Assembly: GCA_900754475.1 (NCBI GenBank)
Contig: CAAECY010000118.1
Coordinates: forward strand, 1-17,415
Length of the DNA stretch: 17,415 nt
Direction of reading: 5' to 3'
Source of the DNA: an uncultured Sutterella sp.
GTDB taxonomy: Bacteria > Pseudomonadota > Gammaproteobacteria > Burkholderiales > Burkholderiaceae_F
In this document: positions 1 to 6,261 of the stretch, piece after piece
How the letters are laid out: each line of letters begins with the position of its first letter
How positions within the stretch are numbered: position 1 is the stretch's first letter
The notes under the pieces: generated by a model
Told to the model about the DNA's origin: nothing
Database searches by the model: none
The model's input: the letters and a program-made list of their open reading frames with translations, nothing else
Position numbers and translations under genes: made by a program

Positions 1-6
1 AAAATA

Positions 7-40
7 ACCCGAATCTCGTTGTTTTCTAGGAGATTCGGGT
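7..40. repeat. Perfect 11-bp inverted repeat (hairpin) at the broken 5' end of traH
   Basis: The arms acccgaatctc (7-17) and gagattcgggt (30-40) are exact reverse complements separated by 12 nt. Read on the minus strand, the second arm is followed by TATTTT, so the structure resembles an intrinsic terminator for leftward transcription. On the plus strand there is no T-tract. The loop contains TAG (27-29), which is in frame with the traH reading frame. It could be a terminator, a recombination or junction scar, or an assembly edge effect. Confidence 0.6.
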
Positions 41-98
41 CACTGTTTCAGCCGGCGCTGGAGCAAAGTCTGCGATCGCCCTGGCCCGCGCGGGGTTC

Positions 99-1448
99 TT
101 GGAGGACTACTACGACTCCGTGGGCGCACAGGGGGCGGTGACGCCCGCGGGGGTCTACCAGTCGCAGGGGATGGGGGTCGCGACGGGCGGGAGTTTCGTC
201 GTCAAGGTGCCTCGGAAAGACTTCACGCCCGTCGCGATCGAGGCTCCCCACCTCAAAGCGGGCTGCGGCGGGATCGACGTCTTTCTCGGGGCCTTTGCGC
301 TCCCCTCGCGGGAAGAATTCGTGAGCTTTCTGCGAAGCATCGGGAGCGCCATGCCGGGGCTCGCCTTTCAGTTGGCGCTTCAGTACCTCTCGCCCGACCT
401 CAACGAGCAGGTGACCTCTTTCCGAGACCTCATCATGAAGATGACCGACAAGTATTCCGACAGCTGCGTCGCCGCACAAACCCTCATGCAGGGGGCGGCC
501 GAACTCTACATGTCGAACCGTCAGGAGCGCGCGAAGACGAGTCTCGTCGCCTCGGGCGAAGTGTCGGACGCGTCCGAAGCCGACCGCGTCACGCGAACGG
601 ACGGCTCGAAATCCCTCACCGCCGCCCCCACCCGCAAGGATGCGAACGGGAACATCGTCGAAGCGACCGAACTCAACCTCACGTGGAGTCTCTTGAAGGG
701 CGGCAAGTGGGGCTCGAGCGTCGACGAGGAGACGCTTGAAACCATGATGACGCTCCTTGGCACCGTCATCTACACGAAGTCGGGCACGGGTGAATCCGCC
801 GTGATCGCCGACCGCACGATCGGAGCGCGCGACATTCTGAACGACCTCTACGGGGCCGTGGGCGAAGCGAAAACGAAGGGCAAGCGCCTCGTCTGCGACG
901 AGCCCGTCAAGTGCCTGAACCCCAAAGAGACGGACGCCTCGGACCTCAATCTCGTGAATGCCGTCTACGAGGCGGCGCTTCGCTACCGAAAGAGCTTGAT
1001 CGAGCGCAACCGCTCGGCGGTGTCCGAGCGCGACATTCTGCTCCTCGGCAACGTCTCAAGCCTCCCCATGATGCGGCTCGTGGAGGTGTCCTCCTCCCCG
1101 CGCATTCCCGCCTTGTCGGACCAGCTTCTTCGGATCTATTCCGAAGCGGCCGCGTACGAAGGGCTCACCACGGCGCTTTCGGCCCTCACGGACGACGTGC
1201 GGCGGTTGATCGAATCGTCCTCCGCGCGCTCCGCCACGTCCGTCAACGAGCAGCACGCGAAGAACCTCGAAGACCGTTTGAAGACCGTCACCGCGGAACT
1301 TCACGCGCGCGAATCGCACCTCTACGAAGCGATGAGTCGCGCGCAGGACTACGCCCTTCAGGTGGAGCACATCGAGCGCTCGGTCTTCGGGACCGCGGCC
1401 GTCAAAACCGTGACGGCGCTCCCCGCCATGACGGGAGGTGCGCGATGA
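99..1448 (+). CDS. traH: F-type conjugal transfer protein TraH (mating-pair/pilus assembly, 5' end abnormal)
   Basis: TraH is a periplasmic protein of the F-type type IV secretion system, needed for pilus assembly or retraction and mating-pair formation. The family pattern is clear: an N-terminal GVYQSQGMGVATGGS stretch (about residues 18-32), then LKAGCGGIDVFLGAF (52-66), the family's most conserved segment, then FQLALQYLSP (90-99). A heptad-rich coiled-coil-like stretch lies near the C-terminus (about residues 385-435). The 449 residues are close to the mature length of F TraH. The assigned start is TTG at 99. The frame is open back to a TAG at 27-29 and reads ALARA|GFLEDYY, which looks like the end of a signal peptide cleaved after ARA, but no ATG, GTG or TTG precedes it in frame. 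The export signal is therefore truncated or its true start lies elsewhere. The stop overlaps the traG start (ATGA), indicating translational coupling. Identity is confident; the 5' end is not. Confidence 0.88.
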   Translation: MEDYYDSVGAQGAVTPAGVYQSQGMGVATGGSFVVKVPRKDFTPVAIEAPHLKAGCGGIDVFLGAFALPSREEFVSFLRSIGSAMPGLAFQLALQYLSPDLNEQVTSFRDLIMKMTDKYSDSCVAAQTLMQGAAELYMSNRQERAKTSLVASGEVSDASEADRVTRTDGSKSLTAAPTRKDANGNIVEATELNLTWSLLKGGKWGSSVDEETLETMMTLLGTVIYTKSGTGESAVIADRTIGARDILNDLYGAVGEAKTKGKRLVCDEPVKCLNPKETDASDLNLVNAVYEAALRYRKSLIERNRSAVSERDILLLGNVSSLPMMRLVEVSSSPRIPALSDQLLRIYSEAAAYEGLTTALSALTDDVRRLIESSSARSATSVNEQHAKNLEDRLKTVTAELHARESHLYEAMSRAQDYALQVEHIERSVFGTAAVKTVTALPAMTGGAR

Positions 1449-4400
1449 GCGTGGCACTCGACTTTTACGCCTATTGGAACGGCTCCCAGGTCGCCGACGT
1501 CCTGCAAGCGGTCGTCGGCATCGTCGGCACGGACGGCTACCGCACCGGGATGAGTTTTCTTGCGATCGCGGGGTTCCTGACCGTCATGACGGTCGCGGCC
1601 GTGCGCTACCGGGGAGGAGACGTCATTCAGTGGTTTGCGGCAACCGTTTTCTTTTTCTTCGTGGTGTTCGTTCCGAAAGTGAACGTGAACGTGCACGACG
1701 TGCGCGCCATGACCGTCAAAACCGTCGCGAACGTGCCCATGGGGCCCGCGTTCGTCGCATGCGCGACGTCCCAGATCGGGAAGTGGACGGCGGAACTCTT
1801 TGAAACCGCGTTTTCGGACGTCGACGCCGCGCGCTTTACGAAGTTCGGTGCGGTCTTCCCCGAGCGGGTGGTGGCCGCCCTTCAGACGACGGGACCGGTG
1901 CTCCCCGAAACTCGGGCGCTTTTGAACCCCTTCATCGAGCACTGCATCGCGCCCGAACTCCTCGACTCGGACGCGAAGCTTGCCGCCCTCATGCAGAGCA
2001 CGAACCTCCTGTCGACCATCAAAACGTCGGGCTGGCTCAATCCCGCGCGGTTTTTCCTACGCGAAGACGGCACACCCCTCTACTGCACGGATGCCGTGTC
2101 CGTCATTGAAACGCAATTGAAGACCGTTGAAATCCCCGCGCAGGAGCGAAAGCTCCTCGTGCGGCTTGCGGACGGGTCGGCTACCGACGCCGTTTTAGAG
2201 ACGGCGCTCCGGAAAGCCATTCCGGAAGCGGAAACCCTTCTTCTCGGGATTTCGCGCTCGATGTCGGAGAGCCTCGGGCATGCGCTTCTCATGACGGAAA
2301 TCCCGAAGGGCCTTGCCGACTACGCGGGAACGTCCGCCGCGGGCTCGGGCGCTGCGGCCTTTGCGGCGAGCATCGAACTCTCCAAAGCGCAGGCGCATCT
2401 CTCGACCGAAATCTCGTTTCGCACGATGGGCGAACTCGTGAAGGTGTACCTCCCGAAACTACGCAACCTTCTTGAGGCCGTGCTCATTGCGGCCTTCCCC
2501 TTGGTCTTTCTCGTCCTGGTCGGGCTCGGCTCCCAAGGCGGGGCGGTGGCGCGCATGTATGCGGTTCTTTTCATCTGGATTTCCCTCTGGGCGCCGCTTG
2601 CGGCCGTCATGAACCACCTGATCGTCCACATGGACGCCGAGCCCATGAACCGGCTCGTCGCCGAATACGGGGGCACGACGCTTCTTGCCGCCGACGCCGT
2701 GCGCGTTGCGGGCACGACCTCTCAGGCCATGGCGGGCTACCTCATGATCTTCATCCCGATCATCGCGTACGCCATTGCCAAAGGCTCCGAAATGGGTGCG
2801 GTGTCGCTTGCTTCCTCCGTCCTTTCGCCCGCCAACTCCGCCGCTCAGGCGCAGAGTTCGTCGGCCGCCATGGGGAACGTCACCACGGGCGCGAACGCGC
2901 AGGGGTCGACCACCCTCGGGGCGGTGACGACCGGGAAAACCGACTACTCGAACGTCTTCGCGTCGCCGGACACCTCCCGAACCACCACCCCTTACGGGAC
3001 CGTGACGCGGGACTTCTCGACGGGCGACGTCACGGCCCTTCAGGTCGTGCGCTCCGACCTCGGGGTCGAATCCTCGAGCGCCTTTACGAACACGCTCTCG
3101 AACCAGAACATGTCGTCCGCCACCGCCTCGGTTGCAAGCGGCGCCACGGTGGCAAGCGGCTCGCAGCAGAGCTTCTCGACGGGGTCCTCCACGTCCGCCT
3201 CCCGCAGTACCGACACGGGCACCTCGTCCGTCGTGGCGCAAAGCGGGCAGACCACCTACTCGAGCGGCTCGACCTACGCCGAGTCAATCGACAACCGGGC
3301 GAGCTCGGGCTTCGGGCAGAGCGGACGGGTGGATGAGAGCTTGGGGTTGAGGACGAGCGCGGGGGCTCATTTGCATGATTCGGTCACTGACGGCTCCGCG
3401 GATTGGACCGGCAATGCGGACAAGCTCGTCGGCGGCAATGTCAACGCCGCTGCCTCTGCTGACACCGCAACCTCTGGTGCCGTTGCATCTGGCACTGACG
3501 GCGTCAACTCCATCATTCAACTACCTGCCGTGAATTCGATCATGAGTTCCGCCGTAGCACCGAAAGGTCAGCCCGGCACGATCAATCGATCCTCTCAGAT
3601 CTCCAAGCTCATTCAAGGCAACTCGGACCTTCAGGTTGGTACGAGCGTGGCCCACGACAACTCGGCCTCGACGAGCCAACTCACCTCGTCGGGCAACTCC
3701 TGGAACCAAAATTCCGGCTTCAACCGATCGGATACGGAAAGCTCGCAGGACGCTTTCCAGACGGCGGCTCGCGCTCAGACGTCGTCTTCGGACAACGCCT
3801 CGACGACGGATACGCAGAGCTTCAACCGACAGGAACAAACCTCGTCGGGGACGAACACATCGACGGGCTCTTCCGAATCCCGGAACCGCTCGGGCTCCGT
3901 CTCGACACGTACCGCCTCCGACCCGATGGTGCGCGATCGCGTCATCGATCTCTACGGCTCTCCGGAAGAAGCGCTGCGCGGCCTCTCCACCGCGGAAGGC
4001 CGCCGTGCGCTCGGGCGCGATCTCGGGTACCGATCGAGTGCGGAAGCCGATGCTCTGCCGCACTTGAGCGAAGTGAAGACTGACACCGGCAACAGCACCT
4101 TCCGAGCGGCCGAGACGCTCGCAGCGGCGGACAAACGCAATGCCGCCGTGGAGCACGCGTCGGCCGTGCACGCCGTCGAAACCAAGGGAGCGGCTCAGGC
4201 TGCGGCCTTCTCCGCGCCCGCAGCCGCACAACGAGGTAACGAGCACGCCACGCAAAGGGATGCTGTCGCCCTTAGTGCAGGCGCATCCAAGGTAGTGAGT
4301 GCTTCCTTCCAGGATGAGATCGGATTCAAGACACTGATGCTGGTAGGGGTTTTGGCCGGTCTGGGTTACGACACCCCGGGCGAACGCTTCACCTCGTTGA

Positions 4401-4537
4401 TGACTCAGGCCAACAACGATCCCGAACTGCGGCGCCACCTCATCGACATCGGTTCGAGCTCCGAGACCAACGCCACAGCGATCCTGAAGGCGCTTGAGAA
4501 GCCTTCACTTAACGAGTCTGAGGGGAGACCTCAGTAA
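1445..4537 (+). CDS. traG: F-type conjugal transfer protein TraG (mating-pair stabilisation)
   Basis: TraG is an inner-membrane protein of F-type conjugation systems. Its N-terminal part supports pilus assembly, and in F its C-terminal part acts in mating-pair stabilisation and entry exclusion. The start is ATG 1445, overlapping the traH stop; an open frame extends upstream to about 911 but lies inside traH. The protein has 1030 residues (F TraG has 938). Membrane segments are visible at about residues 35-55, 60-83, 341-361, 371-393 and 428-446, the usual layout of the TraG N-domain. From about residue 456 to 820 it is a long low-complexity tract rich in Ser, Thr, Asn, Gln and Ala, followed by a more ordered C-terminal end. 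The order traH-traG matches F-like operons. Base and codon use turn less GC-rich around 3350-3650, suggesting a mosaic patch. The gene ends in a convergent overlap with the small minus-strand gene. Confidence 0.87.
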   Translation: MSVALDFYAYWNGSQVADVLQAVVGIVGTDGYRTGMSFLAIAGFLTVMTVAAVRYRGGDVIQWFAATVFFFFVVFVPKVNVNVHDVRAMTVKTVANVPMGPAFVACATSQIGKWTAELFETAFSDVDAARFTKFGAVFPERVVAALQTTGPVLPETRALLNPFIEHCIAPELLDSDAKLAALMQSTNLLSTIKTSGWLNPARFFLREDGTPLYCTDAVSVIETQLKTVEIPAQERKLLVRLADGSATDAVLETALRKAIPEAETLLLGISRSMSESLGHALLMTEIPKGLADYAGTSAAGSGAAAFAASIELSKAQAHLSTEISFRTMGELVKVYLPKLRNLLEAVLIAAFPLVFLVLVGLGSQGGAVARMYAVLFIWISLWAPLAAVMNHLIVHMDAEPMNRLVAEYGGTTLLAADAVRVAGTTSQAMAGYLMIFIPIIAYAIAKGSEMGAVSLASSVLSPANSAAQAQSSSAAMGNVTTGANAQGSTTLGAVTTGKTDYSNVFASPDTSRTTTPYGTVTRDFSTGDVTALQVVRSDLGVESSSAFTNTLSNQNMSSATASVASGATVASGSQQSFSTGSSTSASRSTDTGTSSVVAQSGQTTYSSGSTYAESIDNRASSGFGQSGRVDESLGLRTSAGAHLHDSVTDGSADWTGNADKLVGGNVNAAASADTATSGAVASGTDGVNSIIQLPAVNSIMSSAVAPKGQPGTINRSSQISKLIQGNSDLQVGTSVAHDNSASTSQLTSSGNSWNQNSGFNRSDTESSQDAFQTAARAQTSSSDNASTTDTQSFNRQEQTSSGTNTSTGSSESRNRSGSVSTRTASDPMVRDRVIDLYGSPEEALRGLSTAEGRRALGRDLGYRSSAEADALPHLSEVKTDTGNSTFRAAETLAAADKRNAAVEHASAVHAVETKGAAQAAAFSAPAAAQRGNEHATQRDAVALSAGASKVVSASFQDEIGFKTLMLVGVLAGLGYDTPGERFTSLMTQANNDPELRRHLIDIGSSSETNATAILKALEKPSLNESEGRPQ

Positions 4538-4857
4538 TGACGGCGACCCAACCAAAGCACGCTGTTGTGCAAATTGATCAAGCTACGAGCCTGAGCTTTG
4601 GTCATCGGCAAGCGCGCACCTTTGGGAGCTCGGAAAGGCCGCCCCCACAGCCACGGGTACTTGACCATCCACTGCTGCGCCGTCATGCGCGGGCCGATCT
4701 TGCCCGCGCGGCGCAGGAGGTTCGGGATTCGCGTGAATTCGAAAAGCTCCCACGCATAGAAGACCGCAAGAAAGGCAACGCTTCTCAGGGAAGTCTGCAC
4801 GTAGCTGATTTCTTCGGTTTCTGTTTCAACGACGTAGGTAACGAGGTGGTCGGTCAT
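4531..4857 (-). CDS. Small tryptophan-rich protein of unknown function
   Basis: A 108-residue protein that I do not recognise. The ATG at 4857 is chosen because GGAG lies about 9 nt upstream on the minus strand (context acggagaaaccccc). A longer frame back to 4941 starts in hairpin-rich, non-coding-looking sequence. Codon third positions are strongly G/C-biased like the neighbours, which supports real coding on this strand. The first 25 residues are acidic (several Glu). A moderately hydrophobic stretch follows at about residues 29-44, and the C-terminal half is basic with several Trp (QQWMVKYPWLWG region) and ends GRRHY. It has one weak membrane-like segment at most. It is convergent with traG and overlaps its last 7 bases. 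Position next to traG recalls the exclusion gene traS of F, but the strand is opposite and no similarity is visible, so no function is assigned. Confidence 0.6.
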   Translation of the reverse strand: MTDHLVTYVVETETEEISYVQTSLRSVAFLAVFYAWELFEFTRIPNLLRRAGKIGPRMTAQQWMVKYPWLWGRPFRAPKGARLPMTKAQARSLINLHNSVLWLGRRHY

Positions 4858-4906
4858 GGGGGTTTCTCCGTTTCCTGAAATTATCCCGCCTTGAATTTTG
4901 TAGCTC

Positions 4907-4939
4907 GCGGGTCGGGCGCCTCCGGGCGGCCCGTCCCGC
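4907..4939 (+). terminator. Imperfect GC-rich hairpin followed by a T-rich run (possible terminator)
   Basis: The arms gcgggtcgggcgcc and ggcggcccgtcccgc pair with one T:T mismatch and one bulged base around a tccg loop. The plus-strand 3' side continues aacgatctttccttttcttg, which is T-rich but not a clean T-tract. It could end rightward readthrough from traG before the GIY-YIG gene, or be an operator or replication-type structure. The structure is visible; the function is inferred. Confidence 0.4.
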
Positions 4940-4956
4940 AACGATCTTTCCTTTTC

Positions 4957-4970
4957 TTGTCATAGATCAA
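4957..4970. promoter_or_regulatory. Weak FNR/CRP-type dyad
   Basis: TTGTC-ATAG-ATCAA matches 8 of 10 positions of the FNR/Anr half-site pattern TTGAT-N4-ATCAA; the right half is perfect and the left half is 3 of 5. It lies in the divergent region 41 bp before the GIY-YIG start. A single match of this quality can be chance. Confidence 0.22.
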
Positions 4971-4982
4971 AACTCAATTTTT

Positions 4983-5000
4983 GCGGACCGCCCGGTCCGC
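4983..5000. repeat. Perfect 7-bp hairpin with GCCC loop, just upstream of the GIY-YIG start
   Basis: gcggacc (4983-4989) and ggtccgc (4994-5000) are exact reverse complements around a 4-nt loop, preceded by five T. The stem ends 10 nt before ATG 5011, where a ribosome binding site would be expected, and no Shine-Dalgarno is visible. It may restrain translation or mark the transcript 5' end. Confidence 0.45.
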
Positions 5001-5010
5001 CCCCTTTGCC

Positions 5011-6162
5011 ATGGAATCCACCGAAGCAAAAGAAATCGCCCGACAAATCGGCTTCAAGAATTTTCTCGACCTCTCCTCGGGCGTGAGCCTCGCCGCGGTC
5101 TTTCGCGAGGCGGGTCTCGCGGACACGCCTGCGGTGTACCTCCTCTTCGATTCGGAAACGAAGCGTCTCTACATCGGGCAGACGAAGCGCCTCCTCAACC
5201 GCTACGCCCAGCACGTCTACGACGGGCGCACGATCGACTACATCGCCTGGATCGTCTGTCCCGTAAAGCAGCTCGACGAGAAGGAGACTTCCTACATTGA
5301 GCGAGCGCTCGCACTCGGCTACGACCTTGTGAACAAGATGAAGATGCCCGCCTTCCGGACGGAGACGGCGCCCTACGACGACATCGTGCTCCCCGTTCGA
5401 CAAGACGAACATCTCAAAAACGTGGGCCTCGGGCGCTTCTCCGACACGCACCGCGTGCAACGCGTCTTCGAAGGCGCGGACGCTCAGCAGCAGGAGCGGT
5501 GGGAGCGGCTGCGCGAGCACCCCCGGCACAAGGAGATGCTCGATGCGGCGCGTCGCTACATCGAAGTGTCGATTCCCGACTATCGGGAGACGGTCGGGAA
5601 CTTCTGGACGCTCTTCGTTGCGCCCGCCTCGAAGCGAAACGCCGTGATCCCCTGCATTTCGATCGTGACGGGCCCCGTTCAGACGTTCGAGATCTACTGC
5701 TACAACCGCTCGAAGGAGGCGTGCTTTGTCTCGATGGAGCTCTCCGCCTACGCCCTCTTTCAGGCGCCCTCGATGCTCGCCGACTTCCTGCGCGTCTTTC
5801 CCTGGGCAGACCTCGTTTGGGGCGAGACGCCCTTGCGAAGCGGCATGCCGCTACCCGAATGGCAGGAGCCCACGGCCGAGGAGCTTCAGCAGTTTCTGCC
5901 CCTTCGACGCCCCTACCCCTCCTACGAAGATCGGGCGGAAGACATCGTGCGACCCGTGAGTCTCGCGCGCCTTCGTCCGCCCGTGACGCTCACGTGCACG
6001 CTCGAGCACTTCCGCATGATCTTCGACCGGTCGCTTTTGATCGAGACGGCGGCCTCGAGCTACGCCGTCGCCTCGATGCGCTACACCCGCATCGTGCATC
6101 CGGAAAACCACAATCCGATCGCGATGGCGGCGGTGCTCGGGGAGGCGAATATTAGTGAGTGA
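5011..6162 (+). CDS. GIY-YIG nuclease-domain protein with a large unknown C-terminal part
   Basis: 383 residues from ATG 5011; an in-frame TTG at 4981 is an alternative but has no better ribosome site. Residues about 40-110 form a GIY-YIG fold: AVYLL (41-45, the GIY position), YIG at 54-56 followed by QT, Arg64 in a NRYAQH stretch, candidate catalytic Glu92, and the terminal Asn108. Family knowledge: such domains cut DNA using a divalent metal, as in UvrC, homing endonucleases, some restriction enzymes and repair enzymes. The remaining 270 residues are unrecognised. They include a helical region (about 155-195) and a probable beta-rich region (about 200-235), with no zinc site or helicase motif. 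Having a GIY-YIG domain at the N-terminus of a larger protein fits a defence or mobile-element nuclease better than UvrC. It converges on the AddAB-like operon with about 100 bp between stops. Fold confident; role inferred. Confidence 0.75.
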   Translation: MESTEAKEIARQIGFKNFLDLSSGVSLAAVFREAGLADTPAVYLLFDSETKRLYIGQTKRLLNRYAQHVYDGRTIDYIAWIVCPVKQLDEKETSYIERALALGYDLVNKMKMPAFRTETAPYDDIVLPVRQDEHLKNVGLGRFSDTHRVQRVFEGADAQQQERWERLREHPRHKEMLDAARRYIEVSIPDYRETVGNFWTLFVAPASKRNAVIPCISIVTGPVQTFEIYCYNRSKEACFVSMELSAYALFQAPSMLADFLRVFPWADLVWGETPLRSGMPLPEWQEPTAEELQQFLPLRRPYPSYEDRAEDIVRPVSLARLRPPVTLTCTLEHFRMIFDRSLLIETAASSYAVASMRYTRIVHPENHNPIAMAAVLGEANISE

Positions 6163-6193
6163 GGGCTCACAAAACGCAAAACCCTCGTATTTT

Positions 6194-6228
6194 CGGAGAG
6201 CGTATTCTCATTGAGACCACGCTCTCCG
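6194..6228. repeat. 10-bp perfect inverted repeat between convergent genes
   Basis: cggagagcgt (6194-6203) and acgctctccg (6219-6228) are exact reverse complements with a 15-nt spacer. It lies in the short gap where the GIY-YIG gene and the AddB-like gene converge, so a shared terminator is the natural reading. Neither strand has a T-tract after the stem, so factor-dependent termination or RNA 3'-end protection is possible. Confidence 0.45.
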
Positions 6229-6261
6229 GAGACGAGCATGCCGAATCAGCCGATTCGACCC

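Larger units (their letters stand above)
4858..5010. other. Divergent intergenic region between the small gene and the GIY-YIG gene
   Basis: Its 153 bp must hold the promoters of both flanking genes. It contains the small gene's ribosome site, a long imperfect hairpin (4907-4939), a T-rich stretch (4946-4960), a weak FNR-like dyad (4957-4970), an AT-rich segment and a short perfect hairpin (4983-5000). I could not pick a convincing -35/-10 pair for either direction. Confidence 0.5.

Noticed and set aside
911..1444. Open frame upstream of traG that would lengthen TraG by about 178 residues
   Set aside because: It lies wholly within traH in another frame, is Arg/Pro-rich like a shadow, and the ATG at 1445 overlapping the traH stop gives a normal TraG N-terminus.
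4537..4878. Plus-strand ORF whose ATG overlaps the traG stop (TAATG), suggesting a coupled gene after traG
   Set aside because: Its composition is Arg/Pro/His-rich, and the opposite strand has a clear ribosome site, third-position G/C bias and a better-looking protein.
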